Below are positions 47,402-60,053 of a stretch of DNA of 64,000 nucleotides, in pieces. The position numbers and the translations under genes are program-made. Within the stretch, counting starts at the first letter, position 1, and every line of letters starts with the position of its first letter. The DNA is from Cyathus striatus (Eukaryota > Basidiomycota > Agaricomycetes > Agaricales > Nidulariaceae), in NCBI GenBank assembly GCA_025738555.1, contig JAOVFP010000013.1, positions 3,410,001 through 3,474,000 of the forward strand, written 5' to 3'. The notes beneath the pieces were generated by a model that saw only the letters and a program-made list of their open reading frames with translations, did no database searches and was not told the DNA's origin.

Positions 47402-49500
47402 ATTGATTTTTGGTAGGTAATTATAGGAAGGAAGGTTTAGCAAGCTTTTGGGTATTTTGTAGTTGGGGTATTTACGAGAAGAGGTATAGGGGAGGGGAAA
47501 GGAAAGGAGATGATGGGAGAGAAGAAGGAAGAAGGGTACAGCAAAGAAGAGCGCGTCTACCTGAGAAACCAACAATCCCTCCTTCCATAAATAGCCACAC
47601 ACCTCCACAAATACTTCCAGCTTGGGCCTTGGCGGCGTTAAGCTCTTTAAGGCTGATGACAAACACTGCCTTTTTTCTATTTTATTTTTCTATTCTTTCT
47701 GCATTTCCATCTCGACGTTCAACAGCTTTTGGGCCACATATCCTCATTGAGCTCCCTCCTCTTACACCCGACATCTTCGTATCAATATGCTCTCTTGTTC
47801 ACTCAATTTCTGTTCGCTTTCCCGTCAACCTGCTATTTTTACTTTGTTCGCAGTGCCAAGGCTTTCGCGCTGGTTTCCTTCGCATCATGTCCTCGGTCAG
47901 CTTCATTCTCTCATCCCGACGTCAACTCGGCCTTCCAAACTGGCGATTTTTTCATCGCGAATTCCTCAAACTCTGGTACTATCCTCGCACAAGAACACCT
48001 TCTCACATTCATCTTGCAGTAGGCTGTGCAGATTCCTCAGCCTCGGGTACTCCCTTCCCGCCACCTCCAACCATCTATGCGCTTCGTTATTCTGCGTTTC
48101 AGCCAATTTCATCGTCCTTTGCATGCATTTCGCGCAAAGAAGTGCAGGGGTGTGGATCATACTCTCGGGTTACTGGCGCTCCGTCCATATTTTGCGGTGG
48201 CCTCTCAATTCGAACTTCGGACTAATACAGAGCTACTAGGGTTTTCACTATGCCACCTATAAATAAATGGACAAAATGCGGCGATAGAAGTCTTCCGTTC
48301 CATTCCAAACCAATATTATTGCGATGTCGACGATGTCTCCAGAACAGGCTGATAAAAATAAATCATGTGACAGTCCTGCTTTCACTGTAAATTATAATTC
48401 TGACTCGTTAGCACTCTTAACCAAGGCTCGATTATTCTCTATTTTTATATTTACTCAAGCCGACTTGGATAATGGAACAGAGGAATTCATCTGGTTTGAG
48501 AGGAGTTATTGTACTGGACCTTTCATGTCCATTCTGCATCAAGTAATTGTATTTTTAGGATCGATCGGACAGAAATCCCTGCGACATGCTTTTTTTGGGT
48601 CGCTGGCCATGATTGTTCCTTCAGCTGAAAATCCCAGATTGCAACGCATGCTAGACAAATAGCTAAGGCGTCTAGATACCATTGGAATACTTTTTTACGA
48701 GGGCCGCCTTTCTGAATACTATTTTGCCAACCTAGGTATGAGCTCGGTCTAGTTAGAACCAAACGGCAACGGTACATAGGTCGGTCCACGCTCGAGATCG
48801 TCCACGTCAGAACCTGTGAACGACCTGTAGATCTGGTTACGCCCTCTCACCAACCCAATCACTTTCTCGTGCCCGCAGTCCAGTGTACTCAAAACAAACT
48901 GCGGAGATCCTTTACTTTACCACAAGCACCTCAATTAACAATTGATAACCGTTTATCACTTTCTTCTATCTATTTTCTTTGTTAGCAACAGTGATATCGC
49001 ATAATGTCGGCTTCCAGCGATGTTTCCACGCTGTAGATTTTTTTACAGCCAACTACTCAGTGGGTTGGGAGAAGTGTATTAAGGCGACATATATTTTGGC
49101 TGGTGCTGAATTGTTCTCCCTGCCTCTATTATAACGTTAAACGTACTGTATCGATACAACAACTTTGTCAAACTGATCTTTATTGTGCATCGACCAGCTT
49201 TATGCTTAGCCTTGGTTGCCTCGGAAAATACAATGTCAAGATAAAAGTCCTAATAATGTTCCAGATCCGAAAATACGTCGTCCGTGTCTTTAACTGTGCT
49301 GTCTGTTTATGCAAGGTCGATAAATCCACGTAGAGCAGCCGCAGTGCTGCGTGCATGAGCGACGCGTCTGGCACGTGGCTTTCGGCGCTCAAAAAGGAAA
49401 TGGTCAATGAAGCAGGCGCAGCTGAATGTCATCACTGGTACTCGTTCCACTCTCCAGATCCCTCTTCATCTCCCCCTCCACCGTCTGTTTGGATATCTAC
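47402..49500. other. Divergent promoter region between the tail-anchored protein and VPS9
   Basis: About 2.1 kb. The stretch 47650-48250 is pyrimidine-rich on the plus strand and open in several frames, which is a composition effect rather than coding. A 112-codon frame at 48324-48662 (MSTMSPEQADKNKSCDSPAF) has no recognisable family and weak support. The rest is AT-rich and unremarkable. Confidence 0.5.
48324..48662 (+). CDS. Possible small hypothetical protein (112 aa)
   Basis: Single open frame starting MSTMSPEQADKNKSCDSPAF with moderately hydrophobic segments (ILHQVIVFLGSIG). There is no known family, no obvious introns and no TATA box close by. It may be a chance frame in the promoter region. 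Confidence 0.15.
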   Translation: MSTMSPEQADKNKSCDSPAFTVNYNSDSLALLTKARLFSIFIFTQADLDNGTEEFIWFERSYCTGPFMSILHQVIVFLGSIGQKSLRHAFFGSLAMIVPSAENPRLQRMLDK

Positions 49501-52369
49501 ATGGACTCTCAGGATAAAGACAAGGCAGATCCTCCCTCATCAGCACCGCTAGATAATACACCGTCTTCCGAGCCTGGTAGCCCAGCACCCGCAATCACAC
49601 TCAATACTAATCAAAGTTACCCTTCCTCTCCCAATCCATGGAAAGATGACTCTGCTGCTCCAAGTAGGAGCGACTCTGACGATGGTACAAAACCTGTTCC
49701 TGCGCCTCTGCCTATCACCAATCCATCTGCCTTTGACGATGACGCTCTCGTATCTGGATTCAAAGCTGATTCTTCGACACCACCCATAGTTCAGGCTGAC
49801 GTCTCGAAGGAGGTTTTGGAAGAATTTGATCCACTTGCAGTAAGCTTGGAAGAAAAGGCAGCCCACGAAGCTTGGGAGTCGTCAGAAGGACATCCTCCGC
49901 CACCGCGAACGCCATCACCGCCACCTCCACTTCCTGACAAGCTCTTACAGCCTATTTCGGCACCTGCTTCTCCGGAGACAGCTGCTTATAATGCATTCCC
50001 TTCACTTGCTGCCATCGCCAAGTCGTTTTCCATCCCGAATCTAGCCCGACCACGCCCTGTGTCGTTAGATACGGCCAAACCTGTCCCGTCGCCAGCAACA
50101 CTTTCGTCTTTTGCCGCACAGCAAGCTACACCACGAAGTGAGGATGGTGCAGCTGGAAAGCTTCCTTCGAGATCTGGGACTCCACGATCTGGTGGCTCAA
50201 GACCTGATACCCCAGGTAGCTCTCGGAGTGGAAATGCATCTCCTACGATGAAAGGCGAGCAGCAGTTTGATTTCCAGAAGTTCTTGGACCAGATGAAGTC
50301 ACGGAGTGCAGAGCCTGTGTCGAAGTATCTCAGATCGTACGCGCTGTGTTATCATCTCTCTTTATCTATTCATGAAATGTCCAATGTGTGATCTTTAGAT
50401 TCCTGAGCAATTTTGCTAAGCGAACGTTCACGGTTAATGATCAGGTTAAGATCATTAATGATTTCCTTAACGTATGCGTGTCTTACGGCAGTGGAATGCA
50501 TAGAAATGTGTTAATATTCTTCTTTCTACAGTTTATCTCCGTACAGATGCGTACTTGTGACGTGTGGAAAAACGCATCGGAGGCAGAGTTTGATAATTCT
50601 ATGGAAGGAATGGAAAAATTGGTAATGAACAGGCTATACGAATTGTGAGCAAGCCATCTTGTTTCGTTCTACGGGCCTTGCTGACAGGTATTCCAGTACA
50701 TTTACACCACAAGTTGCGAGGTCCATACCCCCACGACCTATAACTGCAGACGACCTCGAGCGTGATCGCGTCCTATCGCAGCGGATAGCTCTTTTCGGGT
50801 GGCTGGAGGAAAAACACCTTGATATTCCTGAGGGTGAAGGAAGCAAGGGGTTCCTAATGTTTGCGCAGCAAGGTTCATCGTCTGCTTACTTCCTAGTTGA
50901 TCATTCAACCCATCTTACTGCACAGAGTTGCTAAAGATCAATCACTACAAGGCTCCTAGAGACAAGCTCATATGCGTCCTTAATTGCTGCAAGGTTATCT
51001 TCGGTCAGTCTGGCTCATTCGGACATTGTAACAGTCTTTCATGTTTTATCTCTGTAGGTCTGCTTAGACATCTGAAGAAAGAGGAAGGGGCGGACTCTTT
51101 TGTACCTATTCTCATTTTCGTGGTATTAAAAGCCAACCCGGAACATCTACTATCTAACGTTGAGTGCGTACTCAAGTCCCTTGGTAATATCTTTTAAAGC
51201 TAACAGTCATGTAGGTTTATTAATCGTTTCAGGAACCCTGCGAAACTTCAAAGCGAAGCTGGATATTACTTATCAAGTTTGGTACGGTACATTTACTCTT
51301 TGCCATAAGGTTATTCTAAAACCTTGTAAGATGGGTGCTGTCTCATTTATCGAAACGATGGATCATACTTCACTGTCAAATATCACTCAGGATGAATTCG
51401 AAAAGTTTGTTGATCTTGATTATACTGAAGTGAATTCTCACTATTTTACACAGGAATGTGGAAGAAGCTATCCGCACACTGCCTCCCCCTTCTGAGCCTT
51501 ACACCACCCCTGCCTTTTCAGAGCAGAGACGCTCTACATCGCCGAATGAAGCACCTCATGCAGGCGAAGAATCTGCGCAACCTCTTTCTATGTCAACTCC
51601 AGGTCAAACTATTTCTGAGGATGCGAAACGACTTCTTCAAAAAACAGGAGATACTATCTCTAAACCGCTCAATGCCATCGGGCGAATATTTAGCGAAGCA
51701 TTTGAGAGTGACAATAAGATGACATATCTTCCTGGCCCATTTGCTCCATTTGAGCTCGGACGGGAGAATAGACAAGAGCAGAATGCCTCTGGTTCTAGCT
51801 CTGGCTCAGCACCCCCTGCAATACCATACTTCACACATCCTGATGCATGGCCACATCAACAAATTGGACCCAAGTCAGCAGGATTGCCACCTCAAACACC
51901 TTACGGGCCTGGAGAAGGAACGTACTCACCTCAGGTGCAGACGCCTTACAAACCACGAGTAAGGAAGGGTGTATCGCCGTATGCTTCTCCCCAAGGCTCC
52001 CCAGCTTTCACTCCGGAGGATACGCCATCCCGTAGTGGACCATACGCCAACCAGCCTGTGACAATGGGTCCTACACAGCCGTTTAACCCCCAGCAGCAAA
52101 CACTTTTACCTCCTCGCGTACAAACTTTAGCGGGCTCGGTCGGGGAAGGGGCACACATCTCCCGTACTCCAACGCCCAATTTAGATTTGGCCGGAGTACA
52201 AGCACAGATAGATGCTGCAACTGAGCAGGCAGCAGCGGCATCGAAGGCTACTTTAGTGCAGATATTCCCTACCGTGGATGGCGAAATTATAGAATGGGTA
52301 TTGGAAGCTAATGAGGGCGATCTCGGGAAGAGCATAGAGGCACTATTGGAGATGAGCAGTGGATCATAA
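49501..52369 (+). CDS. VPS9: Vps9-type Rab5/Vps21 guanine nucleotide exchange factor with C-terminal CUE domain
   Basis: Activates Rab5/Vps21 on endosomes in vacuolar protein sorting. The ATG at 49501 opens a 270-residue Pro/Ser-rich disordered region ([20 protein letters not shown]). The helical bundle follows ([40 protein letters not shown]). The VPS9 core spans several exons: [60 protein letters not shown] (the conserved D/P region) and [19 protein letters not shown], then [17 protein letters not shown]. The C-terminal exon ends in a ubiquitin-binding CUE domain ([20 protein letters not shown]) with the stop at 52369. About eight introns. Convergent with PAN6, 125 bases away. Confidence 0.93.
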
Positions 52370-52494
52370 CGCACCTACGGCATTCACAATTCAATAGCAA
52401 TTACGGTTTTGGTTATGCCATTTTATATGGAACATTTTCTCAATACTTTCTGTAATGGATAAGCATATGGTAATAATCCCTGATGAATGTTTCA

Positions 52495-53626
52495 TTAACC
52501 AATGATCCTACTAACATCCCCGAGAATAACATTGTCTATCAGACGTGTTTTATCCACACATAGAGCTCCGCTGAGAATAACTGGGTGATGGGGGTCATTT
52601 CCAGATGTTCTGGTGGCATTATCGTCGAGCACTTCAAAAGTATCCGAGTCGTTTAGTTGTATATAATCTAAATCCATGGAAACGCTTAGTCCTTCAGCTT
52701 TCGCTTTGCTCTTCCTTGCCTCAATCACTTCCACGGCACGATGGACGCACCCGATTTTTGAAGACCCCGACTCCCACGCAGTTGCAGCCGCTTTCAGTGC
52801 CTCTCTAAGGGTGGGTGCAACATTCTCCCGTCGTCTGAGAGATAAGCATTCCGTGAAGAGAGGGCAAGATCAGTGACAGGATCTCTTGCTGTCGGAATGA
52901 TATGAAGATGTTCAGGATCCGGGTGAGGGAGCAGCAGATCCTTGCTCATACGACGGAGCAGTAAAGCCTGTTGAATGTCTTTCTGGCCAAAGTATGCGTT
53001 TGTTGGCTATAACAAAAATATCGCTCTATAAGATGCCACAGACAAAACTGATTAACACTCACTTCAATTACATTAAACAGTTTTGTCACCACCGTTGCTA
53101 CACCACGGAAAAAGGTAGGGCGAGTAACACCTTCCATTTGATGCCCATAGCCTTTGACTTCTACGAAAGTTCCCTTTTGATCTGTTATGTTCTGGCTTAT
53201 TCCAGTTGGATACATTTCGTCGACGGTGGGTACAAAAATAGCGGATGCAGTCCGCACGGTGTTTGTAGCGAGATCATGAAAACTCTCGCTGGTGAACAGT
53301 TCAATATCCCGTGGTAATGTCCTGGGATATGTTGCAAGATCTTCATGGGGGGCAAATTGAGCGGGATTCACAAAGATGGAGAGAACCGTCAAGTCATTTT
53401 CTGCGAGGGACCTCCTAACTAGATGTGCGTTGAAGTCATGAATGCACGAAGCTGACGAAAGCTTACCGAGAGATAAATGCCCTTCATGCAAAGCACCCAT
53501 TGTGGGCACAAATCCAACAGACTTTTGATCAGCATAAGCTTTTCTTCTCCATTGTCGGAAATCCTTAACAGTAGTAAAGAGAGGGATAGGTGAAGGGGGT
53601 AACTGACTTCCGGATGAGGTAGACAT
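52495..53626 (-). CDS. PAN6: Pantothenate synthetase (pantoate-beta-alanine ligase)
   Basis: Joins pantoate and beta-alanine with ATP, the last step of vitamin B5 synthesis. The ATG at 53626 gives [20 protein letters not shown], then [17 protein letters not shown] (the HIGH-like nucleotide motif). After an intron come [72 protein letters not shown] and [15 protein letters not shown]. At 52833-52846 the frame breaks: the continuation [17 protein letters not shown] is in another frame, with no GT-AG intron that would spare the conserved SSRNAYLS. The tail ([14 protein letters not shown] to [15 protein letters not shown]) ends at 52495. Either a one- or two-base assembly indel in TCTCTC or a real frameshift. 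Confidence 0.9.
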
Positions 53627-54016
53627 CTTCAAAGCATGCAACGAGGAACGAGAAACAGCAGAACGAAATGACGAATGGAAGATAATAACATTAAAACATA
53701 AAAATGAGACGATAGAATTAAACAACGGAACGGAAATATTCCAATGTCGAACAAGTTTTTACGATGTGGCCGGAGAACACATGGTTGTAGATCTTAGAAG
53801 AGGTCAAGTAAAGGGTTCAAGTTCACCCGATAAGATCAGATAAGATTACTTATGGGAATTACCTATCCAAGATAAATAAAACAGGACTTGGCAGGACTAC
53901 AGCTAACTACTGTATGGTCTACTGTTAAGTATCTACGTTCAATAGTGTTCAATAGTACATATTATCAAGCCCCTACTCTCCAACAATGTCGCAATTAAAT
54001 AAACATAATAATCCAA
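53627..54016. other. PAN6 promoter and dolichyldiphosphatase 3' flank
   Basis: 390 bases with a short gttcaatagt duplication near 53938-53956; nothing else seen. Confidence 0.4.
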
Positions 54017-54963
54017 CTAATTCTTTATTTTGCTTCCGGTCGCTTTCTGCTGCCTCTCCCACTCTGCTCGCCAGCGCTTCCATTCGCCCTCACGCCCTCC
54101 ATCTTCCCAAACTGCCCAACCATCGCGAAGTTGCAGCCACGTAGAAACTGGATTTTGCAACGCGAAGGCCTTTAATTTTCCAAGTTGAGAGTTGGGTCGA
54201 CGTGTAGGGATGAGCTCAGTCACTATATACAGCGAGACGCCCAGGCACACGCCAATACCGAATCCCCACAGAATTTGATACACGTTGTGATATCCAAGAT
54301 AATATCTGGACACGGTAGTGGTATGATTCACGCTTGCCACGGAAGAATGGTCAACACTTAACTTACCGCGAATATGCAACTGCGCTCGCCCATCCGAGTA
54401 ATCCTATATAAAGCACGATTCTCCATAGTTGATCCAGTATGTAACTTCCTGTGGTAGCAAACCTATGGCGAAAATAGAGGTGGCAGATCAAAAAAGAGGA
54501 GAAATATCCCATGTATTGGCTATGCGATGACGGAAAGCCGTAACCATTTCCTATGCTTTCTGTGCACTGCATATTTAGTGCACAGAAGAGTCAACGGATG
54601 TCGGGGTTTCAGACATACCGATTGGTCTTTCTTCTTTTATGATATGTTTTAGTACGTAGTTGAGCAATTCGCCTGCGAATTGACCAGCCCACATGACGAT
54701 GATAATGAATTCGCGGGTTTGGACAGCTAGCGCCGCGTAAGATGCCTGGTATGCGTCGATGGATGCGCTAATGTTGATGTCGACGAGTTGAGCACACACC
54801 ATTAGCAAGATTGGACTGAGCGTAATGAGCGCCAATACCAGCGATACCAACGAGTTTTCATGGTCTACATGTAGGATGCATGGTCAACGAGTGCTTGGAT
54901 GGTAGCTACGGTCTTACATAGCACATGTGTGAGGTCGAGGGATGCCCGAGGACCTTGTTGCAT
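54017..54963 (-). CDS. CAX4: Dolichyldiphosphatase (PAP2 superfamily)
   Basis: ER membrane enzyme that removes phosphate from dolichyl pyrophosphate so the lipid carrier for N-glycosylation can be recycled. The ATG at 54963 gives MQQGPRASLDLTHVLY; after an intron comes DHENSLVSLVLALITLSPIL, a first membrane segment. The three PAP2 motifs are present: KHIIKEERP (KxxxxxxRP), GFPSSHSQYMGYF (PSGH-type) and, across an intron, SRYYLGYHNVYQILWG (SRxxxxxH). Several hydrophobic helices follow (FGIGVCLGVSLYIVTELIP), and the cytosolic tail contains WAVWEDGGREGEWKRWRAEW before the stop at 54017. About 245 aa, normal for the family. Confidence 0.9.
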
Positions 54964-55505
54964 CTCCACTACGACCTATCCGCGAAGCACGGCTTGGACG
55001 AGAGACAAGAGAAAAGCAAGGGACAGGGTTACTGTAAGATGACTTGACGCGTGACGTAGTCGACTAGAGACCAGAGTCACACGTTTTCTAGATGATTGAT
55101 GGCGGCGCTACAAAGTCTGCAGTGCTGCTGCCTGCATGCACATTGCATCGCCCACAAACTCGGAATCGAAAGCGCGCAAGGTTCGTCTAATTATCTTTCA
55201 CGGAGTATCACTCAATCAGGACTGCAGAGTCACGTATTCTCCGCAATGAAGCTCAGCCGCCATGTGCTGCATTGTGCACAGCGCTCATCGCTACCTCGTG
55301 GCGAAAGGCCCACCAGTCGGCCCCGTCGACCCGTAGAACTGCTGTGCTCCTTGACCTCATGCGATTGCGATTGACTTAGCCACAACGTGCATCGAGTCAT
55401 TCCCTTTGCGGTCATTCCTTTTCTAATTTCATTTTCTACATCTGAAGACCACTATAAATTTCTCATGCTCCTGGAGGCGACTTTCGTACTCTTCCTCTTT
55501 CCGTC
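54964..55505. other. Divergent promoter between CAX4 and the BCS1-like gene
   Basis: About 540 bases separating divergent starts. A 92-codon frame at 55096-55374 is not supported as coding. Confidence 0.4.
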
Positions 55506-57643
55506 ATGACTACCCCTCTTCTCCTAGCCCAGCAGATTTTCTCTTCCTTGAGCTTGAATACCGGGCAGGTTGCATCCACGAATAACTCTGCCAATTCTAC
55601 TGCCACAGCCGCGCCACAGATCCCGAGTGACTTGCCATCGTTACTTACCTTTCTCATCTCCCTCTCCGCCCTGCGAGACTGGCTTAAGTTGATAGTCATC
55701 GGTGGATTCTTCGAAACTTGTCGACGATTTATATTTTCACTCTATTACAAGATCTACAATTCCTTCTTCATTACCGCTCATTTTCAGGAAGATGATGCAA
55801 GCTACGGTATGTTCTAGGCTTTCCCAGTGATTATTATTATTACTCATTTTCTGTTCATTAGACTGGATGATGGTATGGCTTTCGAGACGACCTTCATGGG
55901 GTGAGCAGTAACCTATCCTTGTACATCGTTCATGTTCTTATAATATCATTTATAAATAGCCGAAGCGCGCGACGTTCAAATTAGCACTCGTTCCTTTGGT
56001 CTTAGTGGTAGCGCTGTAGTCGTGCCTGGCGAAGATGAAGATCCGAACTCCGCCATGAATGGAGTCGGAAGCCGCAAAATTGCCTATTTGCCCTCCGTAT
56101 CTTCCACTTATTCGTTGTGGTACAAACACCGATGGATGCGTGTTACTCGGACTATCACCCAAAATACTGGCTATTATGGTCGCTCTGAGGAAGGTCTTCA
56201 CATCTGGTGAGTTATCAGCATCACGTCTCGTGTCTTCTGGACTCATCCATGTTCTTTAGTATATTGTCATGGGACCATAACATCTTGAACAAGCTCTTAC
56301 TAGAAGCCAAGAAGGAGTACATGGCAGCTCAAGAGAACACTATTTCGATCTATGTCTCCGACACGTGAGTAATTTCGAACACTCGAGTTTCTTTGTTGGC
56401 GCTAAATACCTTTCTTTACAGCTCTAACAACTGGCGGCATGTTGCAACTCGTCCCAAGCGGTCGCTTCGTTCCATCGTATTGGATCCAGGGGTTAAGGAC
56501 ATTCTCATGGACGATGCTCGTGACTTCCTTGAAAGCAAGCGGTGGTATGCGGCTCGCGGCATTCCTTTCCGCCGAGGCTACCTTCTCTATGGTGCTCCTG
56601 GCTCTGGAAAAACTAGCATAATTCACAGCATGGCTGGAGAGCTTGGGCTAGATGTCTATGTCATATCACTTTCCCGCGCTGGTCTCGACGATACTTCTCT
56701 GAGTGAGATAATTGCCGATCTTCCTGGTATGTATTCCGTTGTAATTCTAGAATTTCTCTTATTGATGAATCAATAGAAAGATGTATTGCACTGATGGAGG
56801 ATATTGATGCTGCCTTCACAAGGACCTTGAACCGCGACGACGATGAAAACATCTCTGCTGAAAACGCTGCCAACAAAAATCAAGCAACTCCTCCTCCGCC
56901 CACATCCCGGTAAGTTTTTTTCTCGGCTAAAATGGTATTTTACTTATTCCGATTGCAGCATAAGCCTCTCCGGTCTCCTGAATGCTCTCGATGGTGTAGG
57001 TGCCCAGGAAGGTCGTATTCTTTTTGCAACTACAAACAAGTACACCTCTCTCGACCCCGCACTCTGCCGTCCTGGACGCATGGATATTCACATTGAATTC
57101 CGGCTTGCTAGCAAGTACCAGATCGCTGAACTTTACCGGTGTTTCTACCTCCCCGATGAAGAGAATGAGGAAGCCCAGGAAAAAGAAAGTGTGGATTCTG
57201 GATACGGATCAGACGAAGACCTCATCGATCTTGACACTTTGTCTGATATATCTGAGTCTGCAGCCCCCGTTGTCGTAGGCGGCGCTACTTTCATTGGAAG
57301 CTCTCATCGTGGTCGTGCCCCCAAACTTTCGCGTAAGCAAGTTAACGGGCTCGCTATTAAATTTAGGGATGCCATGCCTGAGCGCGAATTCTCTATGGCT
57401 TCACTTCAAGGCTATCTTATGATGTACAAGACGCGGCCTTTCGAGGCTGTGAGGGAGGTAGAAAGTTGGGTCGAGCGCGAAAGGGCGGAGCGAGAGGCCA
57501 AAGCCAAAGCTGCAGAGAAGGCGAAGGCGAAGACGTTGGCGCTGGTAAAGACAGCAGCGATTGGAGAGAGTGCCAAGAAGGAAGCTGCTCCGGAAATTTC
57601 GAAGGACACTAAGAGAGATATCAGTATTTCGACAACCGATTGA
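55506..57643 (+). CDS. BCS1-type AAA ATPase (mitochondrial chaperone BCS1 family)
   Basis: AAA ATPase related to Bcs1, which inserts the Rieske protein into complex III. Fungi carry several paralogues, so the exact role is uncertain. The ATG at 55506 opens MTTPLLLAQQIFSSLSLNTG. A hydrophobic segment follows (LIVIGGFFETCRRFIFSLYY), then the BCS1 N domain (SRKIAYLPSVSSTYSLWYKH, GRSEEGLHICILSWDHNILN). The AAA module has GYLLYGAPGSGKTSIIHSMA (Walker A), ERCIALMEDIDAAFTR (Walker B) and GRILFATTNKYTSLDPALCR with PGRMDIHIEF (sensor and arginine-finger region). A long Lys/Glu/Ala-rich coiled tail follows, with the stop at 57643. About eight short introns and no frame break. The acidic insert YGSDEDLIDLDTLSD is typical of agaric paralogues rather than of yeast Bcs1. 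Confidence 0.88.
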
Positions 57644-57983
57644 GGAAGATTTATGCAACATAAAACTTTTTTATTGAAGACCTGAGCCGCTTGGCCGAGT
57701 GCTGGTGATGAACACTTGATACTACAGTCAATATACAACATTACAAGAGGACAGTACACACGTTAATACCTGAACGATATATACCTAATTAGAAAAGAAA
57801 CACCATGTATAATAAAACAGCACAGTTGGTGATCATACATGTATCAAATTAACTCTGAAAGAATAAGGGTGATAAATTCGTTTGCGTCATGATCAGTCTT
57901 ATTATTCCGCATGGTAGATATACAGGAATCGCATAATAACTGGGAGAATAGTAAGAGCATAAGAGAGGTATGGGAATAAGTAT
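57644..57983. other. Convergent intergenic region
   Basis: 340 bases between two 3' ends. A short agccgcttggccgagtgctgg near 57684 recalls a tRNA D-arm but has no partner arms. Nothing else seen. Confidence 0.5.
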
Positions 57984-58584
57984 TTACTCCTCCTCCTCTT
58001 CTTCCTCACCAGCACCACTATACGTCAAATAGGTTAGACAAGAATACAGCTGGGACATGAGATACACATACGCAATGTTGTAGAAACGGAGCTGATAGTT
58101 GTCCTTGGACGAGGCAACAACGCTAGAAAAATAAAATAAAAACATGCACGAAAAGTAGTAGAGATAAAACCAACCGAATCCAGTCACGGAGGCTGTTCTT
58201 CTTCAAGAACTTTTTGGTGAGGTACTTGAGGTACCTTTTTGAGAAGGGGATGTTGGAAGACACTGTGATCTTGTTGTTGGTGTCTTCATACAAGACAGTC
58301 AGAAAATGTTCAAGTAACGATGGACAAAATAAAACTTACTGTCACGAGCAATCTTCACAGATTCACCAAGCTGACCAGCCTTGCCCTCAACCTTGATACG
58401 ATCATGGAGGTACTTTTCAAAGTCGGCACCATCAAAGACACCGTCCGAGGCGGGCTTGGAGTAGTCAATGACAAACTTGTGCTTGACAGCGGCTTTGGTA
58501 GAGGCGGCTTTGGGCTGAAAGAAAACCGGCGTATGCCTACTGAGAAGGGGGCTCAGCAAAGCGATACCGAGGTGTACTAACCAT
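57984..58584 (-). CDS. RPL22: 60S ribosomal protein eL22
   Basis: Large-subunit ribosomal protein. The start codon at 58582-58584 forms a one-codon first exon: ATG is directly followed by the intron gttagt...tttcag. The rest reads [105 protein letters not shown] and an acidic [10 protein letters not shown] tail, with the stop at 57984. Four introns, about 125 aa, normal length. A single-codon first exon is common in ribosomal-protein genes of fungi. Confidence 0.95.
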
Positions 58585-59001
58585 AGCAATGATCTTGTAG
58601 GGCGGAAAGTCTTGAGGATGTGCCGATGTGGTGAATATAATTTTGCGGACTGTTTGTATGGGTCCTTTGATAATGGATTAAGGTTTCGGAAATAGCCATA
58701 AATTAAAGCTCAGTTTAAAATTAAAATGGACTTCGACACTGGAGTGGGAAACGACTAGTTTTAGTGCCCCCGCCTTCTTATTTATTTATTTCACGATTTG
58801 TTGAAGTTTCAAGAGATCCGAGAACATACCTGTAAATACAGCTGAACAATACCGAGCGACTGAACGTTCAGTGAATCAAAATGCTCGTCCAACGTTAATT
58901 ATTCCGTGCTGGCGACAGGATAAAGCTCGCGGACATCAAATATCAGGACTATCGCAGCGTCTCTTTATTAAACAGTCGGCGTACGCCTTTACGCTCACTA
59001 C
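58585..59001. other. RPL22 promoter and COQ3 3' flank
   Basis: About 420 bases; nothing recognised beyond an AT-rich segment at 58680-58800. Confidence 0.4.
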
Positions 59002-60053
59002 TTATACGTCACCCTCCTTAGGTTTCCGTACCCAAAATACGTAGTTGCAATCGGTCGCGCCCCATGCGTTTCTGGACGCAAGATGCCATTTGGCCTGGAG
59101 AGGGTTATAGATGAGACCACGGACTTCTGCTTGTGTGCGCGGGAGATAGGGTCCTGGTGGGGTTGTTATCCATGGCCTACTGAGGGATTCGGGGGCTGAA
59201 GTTGTAGAGGGAGATCTGTACTCGCGGAAGAACTGAATGAGTTCAGAGGGTTTGATGAATTTGGAGTAGGTATGCGTGCCGCGGGATACTTTTCGGAGGA
59301 CATCTTCTGCCATGAAGATGGTAAGCGCGTATGCTAAGGGAGTTCTGGAGATTGTGGATAGGAAGAGGTGGCCTCCTGGCTATTACGAGTTGATTAGCAC
59401 GTGAAGAGGGTTAATGGGAAACACGGACTTTGACCAGCTCGGCGCAAGTAGAGAGGAAAGCAGCAGGGTTGTCGACGTGTTCTAGGACTTCCATGGAGCA
59501 CACGACGTCGTACTTGTTTTGTTGTGAGGCGAGGATGTCTTCTGCTGAGGTGTGGATGTAGGTTAGTGATTTAGAGGAAGGGGTGAGTTTGGGATCTGCA
59601 GAGGCGTGGGTGGCGGCGATGGAGATGTTGGATGAGGAGGCGTCGATGCCTGTTGTTCGTGCGCCTAGTCGTGCAAGGCTCTAGTGAGAGCATTAGGGCG
59701 GTGAAGAGGGGCTGGAAATGAGAAGGACACACCTCTGACAGCAAACCTCCCCCGCACCCTATGTCGAGGGCGTCCAGCCCCTTGAGGACACTGTGAGGGT
59801 CAATTTCTCGGTTGCATCTACAGGCTGGTCGTCCCGTGCAGCTTCTAGCAGCTTATCCTTGATGAACTGAACGCGAGCGGGGATTCATGCGGTGGAGGAA
59901 TGCAAATTCGCCATGCTCGTCCCACCAATGGGCAGAGAGTTTTGAAAAGAAGGCTATTTCATCTGAGTTTACGGAGCCAGAGGATACGGCTGGGTTGGTG
60001 TGGAGCTTGCGAGCGAGACGGGGGATGGTACGGGAGACGCGTCGGATGTTCAT
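59002..60053 (-). CDS. COQ3: Ubiquinone biosynthesis O-methyltransferase
   Basis: SAM-dependent methyltransferase performing the two O-methylations of coenzyme Q synthesis on the inner mitochondrial membrane. The ATG at 60053 opens a basic presequence (MNIRRVSRTIPRLARKLHTN), then DEIAFFSKLSAHWWDEHGEF and AFLHRMNP. SAM-binding motifs are ALDIGCGGGLLSE and LGARTTGIDASSSN; QNKYDVVCSMEVLEHVDNPA, LVKPGGHLFLSTISRTPLAY and SRGTHTYSKFIKPSELIQFF follow. The end is ATDCNYVFWVRKPKEGDV at 59002. Two frame breaks bracket residues 50-75: an apparent extra C in the C run (gggg at 59879-59882 on plus) and a second near 59808-59822 that restores the original frame. The segment between them still reads as the conserved ARVQFIKDKLLEAARDD, so indel errors are likelier than decay. 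Confidence 0.88.

Noticed and set aside
47410..48262. Several overlapping open frames on the plus strand
   Set aside because: Three frames are open at once over pyrimidine-rich DNA, which indicates composition bias in a promoter or 5' UTR rather than coding.
55096..55374. 92-codon Cys-rich frame between CAX4 and the BCS1-like gene
   Set aside because: It sits in a divergent promoter, has no family and no second exon.
57684..57710. tRNA-like string agccgcttggccgagtgctgg
   Set aside because: It resembles the D-arm of a Ser or Leu tRNA, but no acceptor stem, anticodon arm or GTTCGAATC-type T-arm follows at the right distance.
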